A DNA stretch of 64,000 nt from Actinomycetes bacterium. Lineage in GTDB: Bacteria; Actinomycetota; Acidimicrobiia; Acidimicrobiales; Ilumatobacteraceae. Positions 50,642 to 62,296 of the stretch are shown here, in pieces (position 1 is the first letter of the stretch; each line of letters opens with the position of its first letter). The notes under the pieces are model-generated. The model was not told the DNA's origin. It did not search any database and was given only the letters and a program-made list of their open reading frames with translations. The translations under genes and the position numbers were made by a program. The stretch spans positions 1 through 64,000 of the forward strand of contig JANXUF010000058.1 in the NCBI GenBank assembly GCA_025356335.1, read 5' to 3'.

Positions 50642-53245
50642 ATGTCAGTTCAACTCGAAACCGAAGGTCGTCGGTCAGCGACAGGGGACTTTGACGTCGT
50701 CGTGGTCGGCGCCGGCTTTGCCGGGCTCTACCTGCTGCATCGCCTGCGTGGGCTGGGGCTTTCGGCCAAGGTGTTCGAAACCGGGGACGATGTCGGCGGG
50801 ACGTGGTATTGGAATCGCTATCCGGGGGCGCGTTGTGACGTCCAGAGCATCGACTACTCGTACAGCTTCGATCCCGAACTGGAAGACGAGTGGCAGTGGT
50901 CGGAGAAGTACGCGGCGCAGCCGGAGATCCTTCGATACGTCCAGTTCGTGACGAAGAAGTACGACCTGCGCCGTGACATCCAGTTCTCGACGCGCGTCGA
51001 CCAAGCCACCTGGGACGAGTCGGCATCGCTCTGGCGGGTCAGGACGGACGACGGCGCTGAGGTCAGCTGCCGCTTCTACGTGATGGCGACCGGCTGCCTC
51101 TCGCAGCCGAAGGCTGCCGAGATCGCCGGCACCGAGCGCTTCGCCGGCGAGGTCTACTACACGAGTCGCTGGCCTCACGACGGAGTCGATTTCACCGGCA
51201 AGCGCGTCGGCGTCATCGGCACCGGATCGTCCGGCGTGCAGTCCATCCCGATCATGGCCAGACAGGCCACCGAACTCGTCGCTTTCCAACGCACCCCGAA
51301 CTTCTCGATCCCGGCGCTCAACGGTGCCGTGCCAGAGGCCAAGCTCGCAGCGATCACGGCTGATCGCGCTGCCTATCGCCATGCAGCAAAGTGGTCGGGT
51401 GCCGGTTGGCCGGCAACACCGAGTGAGATCAGTGCGCTCCAAGTTTCCGACGAGGAACGCGAGGCGATCTACGAGGCAGCGTGGCGACTCGGCGACCTGG
51501 CGATGTCAGGGGTGTTCAACGACACCCTCAGCAACAAGTTGGCGAACGACACCCTCGCAGAGTTCCTGCGCAACAAGATCCGCTCCGTCGTCCATGACCC
51601 GGAGACCGCCGAGACGTTGGCACCGAAGACCTATCCGTACGGCACCAAACGGCCGTGCCTCGACACGAACTACTACGAAACGTTCAACCTCCCCCATGTG
51701 CGGCTGATCGATCTGCAGAAGACGCCGATCACGACGATCACCGAGACGGGGATCGAGACGAGTGACGAGTCATTCGAGTTCGACGCCATTGTCTTCGCGA
51801 CCGGTTTCGATGCGATGACCGGGGCGATCGTCGCCGTCGACATCACCGGCCGGGACGGCGTCTCGCTCAAGGAGAAATGGTCACACGGACCCAAGACCTA
51901 TCTCGGCCTGATGATTGCCGGCTTCCCCAACCTGTTCACGGTGACGGGTCCCGGTAGTCCCTCGGTGCTGTCGAACATGATGGTATCGATCGAGCAGCAC
52001 GTCGATTGGATCAGTGACTGTCTCGCCGAGCTCCGCACGCGTGGCTTCGACGTCATCGAGCCGACCGAGGCGGCGGAGACCGGCTGGGTGCAGCACGTCA
52101 ACGACTTCGCCGACCTGACGCTGTTCCCGCAGGCGAACTCGTGGTACATGGGCGCAAACGTGCCAGGCAAGCCCCGAGTGTTCCTGCCGTACATCGGTGG
52201 CGTCGACACGTACCGCTCGGTCTGTGAGGAGGTCGTCAGCCGCGACTATCTCGGCTTCGACATGCAGGGGCCTGCCGGCCGGCGGAGTAACGACGGCATC
52301 GTCCGCGCGCTGCAGCCCGACGTCGCCATCATGCTCGACATGATCGCCGCGCTCGAACTGCCGGCACTCGACTCGATGTCGCCGGAAGAGGCCCGTGCCT
52401 TCTCCGTCGCCATGTCGGCAGAACGCCCGACGGGCCCGGAAGTCGGCCAGATCGTCGACGGCGTACTGCCTGGCGCTGACGGCGATCTCGACTACCGCCT
52501 CTATCGTCCGTCGAGTCCTGGGCCGCATCCGATCGTGGCCTATTTCCATGGTGGCGGCTGGGTCCTCGGCAGCCATGAATCGGATGACCCCTTTTGCCGC
52601 GATCTCTGCGACCGGTCCGACGCGATCATCATCTCCGTCGACTATCGCCACGCCCCAGAGGCACGGTTCCCGGCGGCGACCGACGACGGCTTCGCGGCCG
52701 TGCAGTGGATCGCCGAGCATGCCGAATCGCTCGGGGGCCGGCCCGGCGAACTGGCCGTCGCCGGTTGGAGCGCCGGGGGCAACATCGCAGCCGTCGTCTG
52801 CCAGTTGGCGCGCGATGCAGGCGGGCCGCGCATCTCCGGCCAGATGCTGTTGACGCCTGTCACCGACTGTGATCCGACGACCGGCTCGTACGTCGAGAAC
52901 GCCGAGGGCTACATGCTGACCGCCGACCTGATGCGTTGGTTCTGGGACCACTACGCCGACCCGGCCGATCGGACAGATCCGAAGGCCTCGCCGATACGGG
53001 CTGCGAGCCTTGCAGATCTGCCACCTGCGCTCGTCGTCACCTGCCAGTTCGACCCGCTGCGCGACGAAGGCACCGCCTATGCCATGGCGATGTCCGACGC
53101 TGGTGTCCCGGTCCGCCACGTCAACGCCCACGGCCAGATCCATACGTCGGTGACCGCCGTCGACATGCTGCCCTCCGGAGCGAGCGTCCGCGCCGAAATG
53201 GGTGCCGCGCTACGAGGTTTCTTCGGAGCAACCGTCTCTGCGTAG
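50642..53245 (+). CDS. Baeyer-Villiger-type flavin monooxygenase fused to HSL-family alpha/beta hydrolase (esterase)
   Basis: N-terminal [20 protein letters not shown]...[19 protein letters not shown]...[12 protein letters not shown]-terminal [11 protein letters not shown]...[11 protein letters not shown]. Confidence 0.9.
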   Translation: MSVQLETEGRRSATGDFDVVVVGAGFAGLYLLHRLRGLGLSAKVFETGDDVGGTWYWNRYPGARCDVQSIDYSYSFDPELEDEWQWSEKYAAQPEILRYVQFVTKKYDLRRDIQFSTRVDQATWDESASLWRVRTDDGAEVSCRFYVMATGCLSQPKAAEIAGTERFAGEVYYTSRWPHDGVDFTGKRVGVIGTGSSGVQSIPIMARQATELVAFQRTPNFSIPALNGAVPEAKLAAITADRAAYRHAAKWSGAGWPATPSEISALQVSDEEREAIYEAAWRLGDLAMSGVFNDTLSNKLANDTLAEFLRNKIRSVVHDPETAETLAPKTYPYGTKRPCLDTNYYETFNLPHVRLIDLQKTPITTITETGIETSDESFEFDAIVFATGFDAMTGAIVAVDITGRDGVSLKEKWSHGPKTYLGLMIAGFPNLFTVTGPGSPSVLSNMMVSIEQHVDWISDCLAELRTRGFDVIEPTEAAETGWVQHVNDFADLTLFPQANSWYMGANVPGKPRVFLPYIGGVDTYRSVCEEVVSRDYLGFDMQGPAGRRSNDGIVRALQPDVAIMLDMIAALELPALDSMSPEEARAFSVAMSAERPTGPEVGQIVDGVLPGADGDLDYRLYRPSSPGPHPIVAYFHGGGWVLGSHESDDPFCRDLCDRSDAIIISVDYRHAPEARFPAATDDGFAAVQWIAEHAESLGGRPGELAVAGWSAGGNIAAVVCQLARDAGGPRISGQMLLTPVTDCDPTTGSYVENAEGYMLTADLMRWFWDHYADPADRTDPKASPIRAASLADLPPALVVTCQFDPLRDEGTAYAMAMSDAGVPVRHVNAHGQIHTSVTAVDMLPSGASVRAEMGAALRGFFGATVSA

Positions 53246-53259
53246 CCGACCCGTTTGCG

Positions 53260-54666
53260 CTATTGACCGAGCAGCCATCCGTCACGACCGGCGACACGCC
53301 TCGCCGCCGTCGGGCCCCATGAGCCAGGGGCGTACCGCAGCGGGGTGCGTCCGATGTCGAGGAGCGGCTGGGCGACCTTCCAGACGTGCGCCAGTCCGTC
53401 CGGTCTGGTGACGAGCGAGCGGTCTCCGCTGAGCACGTCGTGGATCATGCGGGCGTACGGCGGCAGCGGGGTCCGATCCGAGATCGAAGCGACGGGGACC
53501 GTCGCGGTTGCCTTCCCGAGCGTCAGACCGACTCCGGGCTGCTTGGCCAGCATCTGCAGTTTGATCTCACCGGCACCGTCGAGTGCGAAGGTCAGCACGT
53601 TGCCATCCACCGGCAACGGACCGAATGGTCCGCTCGGCTGGTTCAGCAACAGGCTGACCGATTGATGCGTCTGATGCAGCCGCTTGCCGGTGCGCAGCAG
53701 GAACGGCACGCCACGCCACCGCGGCGAGTCGACCCACAGCTTGGCAGCGACGAACGTCTCGGTCCTCGATCTCGGAGCGATACCGGCCAGCCGGCGGTAG
53801 CCGTCGAACTGACCGAGCACGACGTCGGCGGGGTCGATCGGGCGGAACTTGGCGATGACCGACTCCCTCGCTGCCTGCAGATCCGCCGGTTCGAGACTCG
53901 CCGGGGCTTCCATCGCCACCTCCGCAGCGATCTGGAAAAGGTGCGTGACGAGCATGTCGAGGACGGCACCGGTGTGATCGTAGAAGTCGGCTCGATCGGC
54001 GACGCCGAGTGTCTCCGGGCAGTCGATCTGCACCGCTCTGACACTCTGGCGGTTCCACATGCCGGAGAACAACCCGTTGGCGAAGCGCAGTACATGCAGA
54101 TCCTGCGTCGCCTCCTTGCCGAGGAAGTGGTCGATGCGGTAGATCTGCGATTCGTCGAACACACGATGGGCCACGCGGTCGAGACGGCGGAACGTGTCCT
54201 GCGACGTGCCGAACGGCTTTTCGTAGACGACCCGCGAGAACTCCGCCAGACCATGTTTGCCGATACTGACGGTCAAACCCTCGAACGCCTGCGGCGGTAC
54301 CGCCAGGTAGTGGATCAGTTGCGGGGAACCTGCGAGCTCCGCACGGGCCTCGCCGATCGCCTCGACGAGCGCGCCGTGGCCGTCGTGGGCGAAATCGCCG
54401 CCGGCGAATCGCAGGCACCGCTGAAAGTCCGCCCACGCTGCACCGTGTGGCTCCGTGCCGAATGCCCTGAGGCTCTGTCGAACGTGGCCGACGAAGTCCT
54501 CGTGGGCCCAGTTTCCTCTGCCGCTACCGATCAATCGCCAGTTGAGCGGCAGCAGTCCGAGTTCGGCGAGGTTGTAGAACGCCGGCAGCACCATGCGCTT
54601 GGCGAGGTCACCGGTGGCACCGTAGAGCACGAAGATCGCTGCCGCCGGTCGACGAGCTTCCACCAT
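53260..54666 (-). CDS. zwf: Glucose-6-phosphate 1-dehydrogenase
   Basis: FVLYGATGDLAKRMVLPAFYNL; YEKPFGTS; YRIDHFLGKEATQDLHVLRFANGLFSGMWNR. Confidence 0.93.
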   Translation of the reverse strand: MVEARRPAAAIFVLYGATGDLAKRMVLPAFYNLAELGLLPLNWRLIGSGRGNWAHEDFVGHVRQSLRAFGTEPHGAAWADFQRCLRFAGGDFAHDGHGALVEAIGEARAELAGSPQLIHYLAVPPQAFEGLTVSIGKHGLAEFSRVVYEKPFGTSQDTFRRLDRVAHRVFDESQIYRIDHFLGKEATQDLHVLRFANGLFSGMWNRQSVRAVQIDCPETLGVADRADFYDHTGAVLDMLVTHLFQIAAEVAMEAPASLEPADLQAARESVIAKFRPIDPADVVLGQFDGYRRLAGIAPRSRTETFVAAKLWVDSPRWRGVPFLLRTGKRLHQTHQSVSLLLNQPSGPFGPLPVDGNVLTFALDGAGEIKLQMLAKQPGVGLTLGKATATVPVASISDRTPLPPYARMIHDVLSGDRSLVTRPDGLAHVWKVAQPLLDIGRTPLRYAPGSWGPTAARRVAGRDGWLLGQ

Positions 54667-54821
54667 CTGACCATCAACTCCTTCGCCGTTGCCGGCATCG
54701 ATCGACGAGCTGGGCGCCAGCTGGGGTGGACAGACGCTCCGCCATCCCTACCCACGGCCGGTTGCCGATAAACGGCGACGTCAGCGCCGCATCGGAGCGC
54801 TGTCCGTGAGCGAATCCGGGT

Positions 54822-55646
54822 TCACGGCGCTTGGACGGTGACGACGAGAGCGCTGATCTTGCCGTCGATGTCAACGGATCCGAATCGGCGCTCGATCGCT
54901 GCGGCCGCATGCGCCGTTGCCGCTTCGAGTCCGTGTTCGTCGCGGGCCAGTAGCTCGTTGCGCATCGGCGTGCCCTGGCAGAGGGCGATCGCGGCGACGT
55001 CCGGTGTGGCCACCGCGCTGCGGTCGTCCAGCGTTTCGAAGACTGCCGGGGTCGAGAAGCCTGACGCCGTCAGATCGGCCTGGATGACACCGATGTCGTG
55101 GTAGCCGTGGGGTACATCCGCCATGAATGTCAAGGGATCGTCGGGAAAGAGTTCACCAACGGCGCTGGTGACGACGTGTGCGAACTCGTTCTCCTCGATC
55201 CGGTGCCATACGTTGAACAGCAACCATCCGCCCTGGCGCAGGACACGTCGCATCTCGGAGAAGGCGCGACGCCTGTCGGGAAAGAACATCACCCCGAACT
55301 GGCAGACCACAGCATCGAAGGAACCATCCTCGTACGGCAACTTCGTGGCGTCGGCCTGCCGCCAGACGACGGGACGACTGGTCCCGACCTCGGCGGCCTG
55401 ATCGAGCATCGCCTGCTGCAGGTCGGTCGCCGTGATCTCTACCGCTGGTGGCAAACGATCGGCCAATTCGCGGGTGACGACGCCCGTGCCTGCGGCGATC
55501 TCCAGGACGTTTCCGGCCGGCAGCAGCGAGAGTCTGGTCGCCAGATCAGCCGCGTACCGTTCGAAGATCATCGGCACGAGGAAGCGCTCGTACAACGCTG
55601 GGATCGAACCCTCGAAGTGCAGATTCGGCTCGGGCTGTCCAACCAT
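54822..55646 (-). CDS. Class I SAM-dependent methyltransferase
   Basis: VLEIAAGTGVVTRELADRLPPAVEITATDLQQAML; DAVVCQFGVMFFPD. Confidence 0.9.
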   Translation of the reverse strand: MVGQPEPNLHFEGSIPALYERFLVPMIFERYAADLATRLSLLPAGNVLEIAAGTGVVTRELADRLPPAVEITATDLQQAMLDQAAEVGTSRPVVWRQADATKLPYEDGSFDAVVCQFGVMFFPDRRRAFSEMRRVLRQGGWLLFNVWHRIEENEFAHVVTSAVGELFPDDPLTFMADVPHGYHDIGVIQADLTASGFSTPAVFETLDDRSAVATPDVAAIALCQGTPMRNELLARDEHGLEAATAHAAAAIERRFGSVDIDGKISALVVTVQAP

Positions 55647-55677
55647 CTCCTCATGCTCTCACGGATAGCCTCGGGTG

Positions 55678-57189
55678 ATGAGCGCCGTGGCCCGGTCGTC
55701 GTTTGCCTTCGACAATTCGTACGTCCGTGAACTGGAGGGTTTGTACGAGCCGTGGCAGGCTGCAACAGCTCCGTCTCCGCGCCTCCTGGTCCTCAACGAA
55801 GAGCTCGCAGTCGAACTCGGTCTCGATCCGAGTGCACTGAGCACGCCGGCCGGGATCGATGTCCTGGTCGGCAATGTCGTGTCTGACGGCGCCGAGCCGG
55901 TGGCGATGGCCTACTCGGGACACCAGTTCGGAAACTTCTCGCCCCATCTCGGCGATGGCAGGGCGCTGCTCCTCGGGGAACTGCTGGACTCCGGTGGGCA
56001 ACGCCGTGACCTCCACCTCAAAGGTTCGGGCCGCACGCCGTTCGCCAGAGGAGGTGACGGGAAGGCGGCAGTGGGGCCGATGCTGCGCGAATACGTCATC
56101 GGTGAGGCGATGCACGCACTCGGCATCCCCACCACCCGGGCGCTCGCCGTGCTCGCGACCGGAGACGACATCGCCAGAGACACGATGCTGCCAGGCGCTG
56201 TGCTCACGCGGATCGCTGCCAGTCATCTCCGCGTCGGCACGTTCCAGTACGCGGCAACCCAGGGTGATCCGATGCTGGTCCGGCGGCTCGCCGACTATGC
56301 GATCGCACGCCACTACCCCGCAGCAGCGCGTGGCGACAACCCCTATCTGACCTTCTTCGAGAGCGTGGTAGAAGCCCAGGCTGCGCTCGTCGCCCGCTGG
56401 ATGCTGGTGGGGTTCATCCACGGCGTGATGAACACCGACAACATGACGATCTCCGGCGAGACCATCGACTACGGACCGTGCGCATTCATGGACGCGTTCG
56501 ATCCTGGCACGGTCTTCAGTTCGATCGATCACGGTGCACGCTATGCCTATGGCAACCAGCCGAAAATCGCGCAATGGAACCTCGCACGACTCGCAGAGAC
56601 GATGTTGCCACTGCTCGGCGCCGATCCAGACGCATCCGTTGCCGCAGCGACCGCTGTGCTGCAGTCGTTCGGGGTCCGCTACCAGCAGTACTGGAGCGCG
56701 GGGATGCACGCCAAGCTCGGTTTGCACCCTCCGACGTACCGGGATGCGGCGTCGGACGAGACCGCAGACGGCAGCGACGAGCTGATCGCCGAGCTGCTGG
56801 CGTTGATGCTCGCCCAGCACGTCGACTACACCTCGTGCTTCAGGGCGTTGTCCTCGGCGGTGTCGGGTGACGATGCCACAGTACGGTCACTTTTCACGGA
56901 ACCCGTGGCCTTCGACGCGTGGTCCACGCGCTGGCACCGTCAGCTGTCCACTCGATCTCGGAACCCGGACCAGATCGTCGAGTCGATGAACCGCGTCAAC
57001 CCGATCTACATTCCCCGCAACCACCATGTCGAGGCGGCGTTGGCTGCTGCCACCACCGACGACATGCAGCCCTTCGAACGCCTACTCGATGTGCTCGCTC
57101 AACCGTTCAGCGAGCGTCCGGGCCTCGAGGACTTCGCAACCCAGGCACCGTCGGGCTTCGGCAACTACCGAACGTTCTGCGGGACCTGA
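55678..57189 (+). CDS. selO: Protein adenylyltransferase SelO (YdiU/UPF0061)
   Basis: [93 protein letters not shown]. Confidence 0.95.
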   Translation: MSAVARSSFAFDNSYVRELEGLYEPWQAATAPSPRLLVLNEELAVELGLDPSALSTPAGIDVLVGNVVSDGAEPVAMAYSGHQFGNFSPHLGDGRALLLGELLDSGGQRRDLHLKGSGRTPFARGGDGKAAVGPMLREYVIGEAMHALGIPTTRALAVLATGDDIARDTMLPGAVLTRIAASHLRVGTFQYAATQGDPMLVRRLADYAIARHYPAAARGDNPYLTFFESVVEAQAALVARWMLVGFIHGVMNTDNMTISGETIDYGPCAFMDAFDPGTVFSSIDHGARYAYGNQPKIAQWNLARLAETMLPLLGADPDASVAAATAVLQSFGVRYQQYWSAGMHAKLGLHPPTYRDAASDETADGSDELIAELLALMLAQHVDYTSCFRALSSAVSGDDATVRSLFTEPVAFDAWSTRWHRQLSTRSRNPDQIVESMNRVNPIYIPRNHHVEAALAAATTDDMQPFERLLDVLAQPFSERPGLEDFATQAPSGFGNYRTFCGT

Positions 57190-57351
57190 CGATGCGACCC
57201 GAAATGAACCGCCAGCGGCCCGAATTCCGATAGATTTCAGGCGAGCTTTGGCAAGCTCACCTCTCGTTCGCTGCCGATTGCGGCAGCGTCGCTCGACAAC
57301 GCAACATCTCGTTCCGGTGGACGGACGATCTTCAGGGGAGGAAACCTGACG

Positions 57352-60300
57352 GTGGCATCAGCCAGACCCGATCCAGCTGGACCCCGGTTCGGAGCGGCGC
57401 GCCATTTCGCAGTGCGCTCGCTTTCCGGCCGGATGGTGCTGCTGATGTTGCTGCCACTGGTTCTCTCGCAGTTTCTCGTCTTCCGCGATCTGGGCCGCTC
57501 GCGAGCAGGCGCCAAGGACGCCGCTGCCCTCGCAAGTCGAATCGGTCTGATGAGCATGGTTGGCGCTGTCTATGCCCCAGCGGCCTTCGAGGAGATGACC
57601 TCGCTCGGCCTGGCGTACGTCGACAGGCTCGGTGCCGATCGCTCGATCATCAAAGCCACCACAGGAATCGACTACCAGCCGATTCTGCCGCCGACCAGAG
57701 TCGAACTCGACCAAGCGCTCGACTCGCTCGAGGTGGGCTATGGGCGGACGGTCCTGCAGAACGGACAAACCGTCACCGAACGCCTCGCCGACGTCCGTAC
57801 ACGACTCACCGGCGAGCGCACCGCACTCGACGAGCACCGTGGCGACGGTGCACAGATCTCCGCCGTGATGGCGGCGATCCTCTCGGTGGCCGACGAACTG
57901 GCCACGACCGCCGACGTTCGTCGAATGGCCACCGCCGACGCCAGTGTCGACCTCGTCCAGGAGCAAGCGTTTCAGCTGCTGTCGATGGTCCAGGCAGTGA
58001 CGACAGAGACCCGCACGACGTCCGCCGCCATCGGGCCGCCAAACGCAAGTCTTCGACCGGCGGACGCACCGGCGACCATCGGGGTGGCTGACTTCACCGT
58101 TTCCCGATATGGCCAACTGGCGTTGGCAGAACCTGCCGCTGCGGCCCAGTGGAAGCAGTTGATGACGAGCGAGGCGATCACTGTGTACAACCGACTCCGC
58201 CCGAGGATTGCTGCCACCTTTGCCCTCCGAGCCCAAAGTGATCTCGCGTCGTCGGCAACCGGCACGACTCCGCTCGTCACCAATCCCGCCTTCGTCCATG
58301 AACTCGCTGACATGCTGCAGGAGTCGTTCGAACGTCTCAGTGCATTCGAGCATTTCGCAGCGATGCGATTTGCCGGTCTGACGGCGGACGCAACCGCCAT
58401 CGGCAGGCAGGCCGATCGCGTTGTCGCCAATTGGATGTTGCTGTTGATCCTCGTGACGACCCTCAGCATCGCTCTGCTCGCTTTGATGCTGTGGACCACG
58501 GTGCGCCCGCTACGACGATTGACATCTCGCGCCCTCGACGTCGGACGAGGCGAAATTCCGACGCACCGGCTGCGCGTCACCGGTCCGTCCGACGTACGGG
58601 CGGTCACCGTCACCTTCAACTCGATGGTCGCCACCTTCAGTTCTTTCGAGGCGCAACTCAGAGGTTTGGCTTCTGGCGAGGAGCCACCGAGCAGTGGGTC
58701 CGTGGAAGTACCGGGTTCCCTGGGCGAATCACTGCGGAAGTCGGTTCAGCATCTGTCCGAGGTGACCACACGGCTGCGCGAAAGTGAAGCCCTTGCCACA
58801 GCGATCATCGACACGGCCACTGACGCGATCTGGACCGTCGACGAGTCAGGAACGGTCCTGTCTGCGAATGCAGCCGGCGAACGTCTGCTCGGTTTCAGAG
58901 CACAAGGACAGATCGGACGGAGCCTCCCCGACCTGTTCGGGGGTCGGGCGGAGGTCGTTCAATTGTCCGGCGAACTCGATTTTCGCGGAGCGGACGGTTC
59001 GGCGGGTCATGCGCTGATTTCGCAGAGTGAGGTGTGGGTCGAAGGCCGCCTGATCCACGCCGTCTTCGCCAAAGATGTCTCCGAGCGCAAGCGTTTCGAG
59101 GCCCGTCTCGCCTTCCAGGCGCGGCACGACATGCTCACAGGATTGCCCAATCGGCTGGCAGCAACCGAACATCTCGATCGAGCCCTCGAGCGAACGAAAC
59201 GTCTGCGCCGTTCTGTCGGCGTGCTGTTCATCGATCTCGACGGATTCAAGGCGATCAACGACAGTCGGGGTCACGCCAAGGGTGACGAATTGCTCCGAGA
59301 GGTCGGCACGAGGCTGCGCGACGGGCTTCGCGATTCCGAGTTCGTCGGTCGCCTCGGCGGCGATGAATTTCTGATCGTCGCCGAAGGGCTCGATCTCGAG
59401 CAGTTGGAGGCGCTCGGCGGTCGTCTCGTCGAGGCGTTGAGCGAACCTGTCGTGACGGACGACGACGTCTATGTCGTGTCGGCCTGCGTCGGTGCGTCGT
59501 CGACCGACGTCGAGGTCGACGGACTCGAACTCATCCGCCAAGCAGACGCCGCTGTCTATCAGGCCAAGAGCAGAGGGCGCGGCAGGGTGGTTACCTTCGA
59601 TGAAGCGCTCCAGAAGGCCATCGAGGCCAACGCCGAGACCGAGCAGGCGCTGCATGCTGCGCTCGGCGGCAACGAACTCGAATTGTATTTCCAGCCGATC
59701 GTCGACCTGCGGACACGGCGGGCGTGGGGTGCCGAAGCACTGGTGCGATGGAACCGACCTGGTCACGGCCAAATCCTCCCTGACCGATTTATTCCCGTTG
59801 CGGAGCGCAGCAGCCTGATCATCGATCTCGGGCGGTGGGTCATCACCAACGGCCTGCAGACACTCGCCGAGTGGCAACACGACCCCGTACGCCAACACCT
59901 CAACCTGGCGGTCAACATTTCGGGCAGACACCTGACAGAGGGTGACCTGGTGGAGGACCTGCAACTTGCGCTGTTGGCGACAGGTGCCGATCCGACGAAG
60001 TTGGAAGTCGAGCTGACCGAGACTCACCTGCTCGCCGACTTCGAACGGGCGAACTCCGTGCTGCGTTGTCTGCGGGAATGGGGCATCAAAGTGTCGGTCG
60101 ACGACTTCGGCACGGGCTATTCGTCGATGAGTTACCTCCGCCAACTGCAGATCGACACCATCAAGATCGACCGCATATTCGTCGACCGCATCCAAAACGT
60201 CGGCTACGACCGAACGATCGTCGAGGTGCTACTGCAACTGGCGGCTGCGCTCGATCTCGATGTCGTCGCCGAGGGAGTCGAGACCGCCGAGCAACTCGCC

Positions 60301-60420
60301 TTTCTCGAAGCGCGCAACTGCGGACGGGTGCAAGGTTTCTTCCTCGCCCAGCCGATGTCCCGGCAGCAGATGGATTCCTGGCTCGGCCTCTGGGAACTCG
60401 AAGCGAACGCCCTCTCGTAG
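57352..60420 (+). CDS. Membrane sensor diguanylate cyclase/phosphodiesterase (HAMP-PAS-GGDEF-EAL)
   Basis: TM segments, HAMP-like region, PAS-like, RLGGDEFLIV, GAEALVRWNRP, SVDDFGTGYSSMSYLRQL; GTG start. Confidence 0.93.
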   Translation: MASARPDPAGPRFGAARHFAVRSLSGRMVLLMLLPLVLSQFLVFRDLGRSRAGAKDAAALASRIGLMSMVGAVYAPAAFEEMTSLGLAYVDRLGADRSIIKATTGIDYQPILPPTRVELDQALDSLEVGYGRTVLQNGQTVTERLADVRTRLTGERTALDEHRGDGAQISAVMAAILSVADELATTADVRRMATADASVDLVQEQAFQLLSMVQAVTTETRTTSAAIGPPNASLRPADAPATIGVADFTVSRYGQLALAEPAAAAQWKQLMTSEAITVYNRLRPRIAATFALRAQSDLASSATGTTPLVTNPAFVHELADMLQESFERLSAFEHFAAMRFAGLTADATAIGRQADRVVANWMLLLILVTTLSIALLALMLWTTVRPLRRLTSRALDVGRGEIPTHRLRVTGPSDVRAVTVTFNSMVATFSSFEAQLRGLASGEEPPSSGSVEVPGSLGESLRKSVQHLSEVTTRLRESEALATAIIDTATDAIWTVDESGTVLSANAAGERLLGFRAQGQIGRSLPDLFGGRAEVVQLSGELDFRGADGSAGHALISQSEVWVEGRLIHAVFAKDVSERKRFEARLAFQARHDMLTGLPNRLAATEHLDRALERTKRLRRSVGVLFIDLDGFKAINDSRGHAKGDELLREVGTRLRDGLRDSEFVGRLGGDEFLIVAEGLDLEQLEALGGRLVEALSEPVVTDDDVYVVSACVGASSTDVEVDGLELIRQADAAVYQAKSRGRGRVVTFDEALQKAIEANAETEQALHAALGGNELELYFQPIVDLRTRRAWGAEALVRWNRPGHGQILPDRFIPVAERSSLIIDLGRWVITNGLQTLAEWQHDPVRQHLNLAVNISGRHLTEGDLVEDLQLALLATGADPTKLEVELTETHLLADFERANSVLRCLREWGIKVSVDDFGTGYSSMSYLRQLQIDTIKIDRIFVDRIQNVGYDRTIVEVLLQLAAALDLDVVAEGVETAEQLAFLEARNCGRVQGFFLAQPMSRQQMDSWLGLWELEANALS

Positions 60421-60464
60421 GGGGTCGACAGCGGCCGCGGCCACCTTCTCGGTAGGGTCATGGC

Positions 60465-61220
60465 ATGAGTTGGGGTGCTTCTCTCGGACCGCTGACGCCG
60501 GGTGAGCGGTACGAATTCGACCTCCGCGGTTACCTCGTCCGGCGCGGTGCGCTCAGTCGCGACGAGGTGCGAATGCTCCGCCTGGCAGTCGTCGAACTCG
60601 GCCACGGCCGAGGGGGTGAGTCGGTCCAGAGCCAACGGTTCAATGGCCACCTCGCACACGACATCTCCTTCAGGGAGCTGATCGACCATCCGGCGATGCT
60701 CGAACCGCTGATCGAGCTGTGCGGCCCGAACGTCCGCCTGGATCACACCTACGGAATCACGATGCGGCCGAACAGTGCGGGACTCGGCGTGCACGGCGGC
60801 GGCACGCCGCATGATCCTGCCCAGTACTACCGCGTGGAGAACGGACGGATGTTCAACGGTCTCGTCGCCGTGCAATGGGCGCTCGTCGACCATCGGCCAG
60901 GTGACGGTGGGTTCGGGTGCATTCCCGGCAGCCACAAAGCGTCGTTCGGCCTGCCAGGCGCTCCAGATCCTGCGCTCGTCACCGAGGTGCCGATGGCCGC
61001 AGGCGACGTCGTCGTGTTCACCGAAGCCCTGACTCACTGCACGATCCCCTGGCGCGGCGCAGCCGATCGGCTCTCGTTGTTCTACAAGTACGCGCCAGGA
61101 CACCTCGCATGGGGTTCTGACTACGAGGATCTCCGTTCACTCGCCCCCTTGCTGACCCAACGCCAGCGCCGCCTCCTCCAATGGCCGGCCGTCTACCAGC
61201 ACCAGCCCGTGAACGGCTGA
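60465..61220 (+). CDS. Phytanoyl-CoA dioxygenase family protein
   Basis: VHGGGTPHDPAQYYRVENGRMFNGLVAVQWALVDHRPGDGGFGCIPGSHKASF...ALTHCTIPWRGAADRLSLFYKY. Confidence 0.88.
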   Translation: MSWGASLGPLTPGERYEFDLRGYLVRRGALSRDEVRMLRLAVVELGHGRGGESVQSQRFNGHLAHDISFRELIDHPAMLEPLIELCGPNVRLDHTYGITMRPNSAGLGVHGGGTPHDPAQYYRVENGRMFNGLVAVQWALVDHRPGDGGFGCIPGSHKASFGLPGAPDPALVTEVPMAAGDVVVFTEALTHCTIPWRGAADRLSLFYKYAPGHLAWGSDYEDLRSLAPLLTQRQRRLLQWPAVYQHQPVNG

Positions 61221-61312
61221 ACCGGCGGCAGCGAACAATCGGCTGCGCGACTGGTTCACTGGTGACGTCGGCGCCCCGCCCCGCTCGTCGACAGCACCCT
61301 CGAAGGAGAACC

Positions 61313-62104
61313 GTGAACGACCAACTCCACGCGCTGCAACAGTCGGTTGCCCGACTGCGTTCCATCGTCGAGGCACTGGAACCAAGCCAGTTGTCATCGC
61401 CTGCGTACCCGACCGAGTGGACGATCGCCGACACGCTGTCGCACATCGGATCCGGCGCAGTGATCACCCGCAGCGCAATTGAAGCTGCCGCATCCGGAAC
61501 GCCTGTCATCGACGGCTTCAACCAGTCGGTGTGGGACGAATGGAACGCCAAATCGCCCGCCGATCAGGCGGCCGACACTCTTGTCTGCGACCAATTGCTG
61601 CTCGACCGCGTCGCCGAGTTGAGCGACGACCAACAGGCGTCGATGCAGTTCTCGATCGGACCGATGTCGCTGGACTTCCCGAGCTACCTGGCGATGCGAC
61701 TGGCCGAGCATGCGCTGCACACCTGGGATGTCGAAGTGACCGTCGACCCTGCGGCGACGCTGTCCGCCGATGCAGCGGTTGTCATTCTCGGCCTGCTGCC
61801 GATGATCGCCCGCTTCGCAGCCAAACCGGATGGCTCCGAGCGGAACCTGGTCATTCGCACCGCTGAACACACCGGCAGCTTCCTCCTCACGACCACGGTC
61901 GACGGCGTTTCGCTTGCATCATCCGACAGCCGTGCCGACGGCCCGACGGCCGTCGACATTGATACCGGCACCGGCACCGGCACGGAAATCGCTGCCGAAG
62001 CGTTCGTCCGGCTGGTGTACGGACGGCTGGATCCAGCGCACACCCCACCGTCGGCCGACACGGCTGAAATCGCTTCCCTTCGCCCGCTCTTCCCCGGCTT
62101 CTGA
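61313..62104 (+). CDS. Maleylpyruvate isomerase-like mycothiol-dependent family protein (DinB-like)
   Basis: GTG start; W-TIADTLSHIGSGAVI, RLAEHALHTWDVEVT typical of the family. Confidence 0.8.
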   Translation: MNDQLHALQQSVARLRSIVEALEPSQLSSPAYPTEWTIADTLSHIGSGAVITRSAIEAAASGTPVIDGFNQSVWDEWNAKSPADQAADTLVCDQLLLDRVAELSDDQQASMQFSIGPMSLDFPSYLAMRLAEHALHTWDVEVTVDPAATLSADAAVVILGLLPMIARFAAKPDGSERNLVIRTAEHTGSFLLTTTVDGVSLASSDSRADGPTAVDIDTGTGTGTEIAAEAFVRLVYGRLDPAHTPPSADTAEIASLRPLFPGF

Positions 62105-62296
62105 GCCGCAATCAATCGACCCGCCAGCACCGGGACCGGGACCATCCGTGAGGTCGACGCGTCCTACCTGCATGGGGCCAAGGGTCCGCCCAACTCTCGG
62201 GATCCGACGCCCGTCCTCGCCCGACTTTCCCCCGCAAAGCGGTGGCCGTAGATCATCGGGACTCTGGCCGCCGGGTTTCACACTACGCTCGCCGCC

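Noticed and set aside
57190-57351. c-di-GMP-I (GEMM) riboswitch
   Set aside because: The conserved GEMM core was not found on reading; kept only as a structured-leader question.
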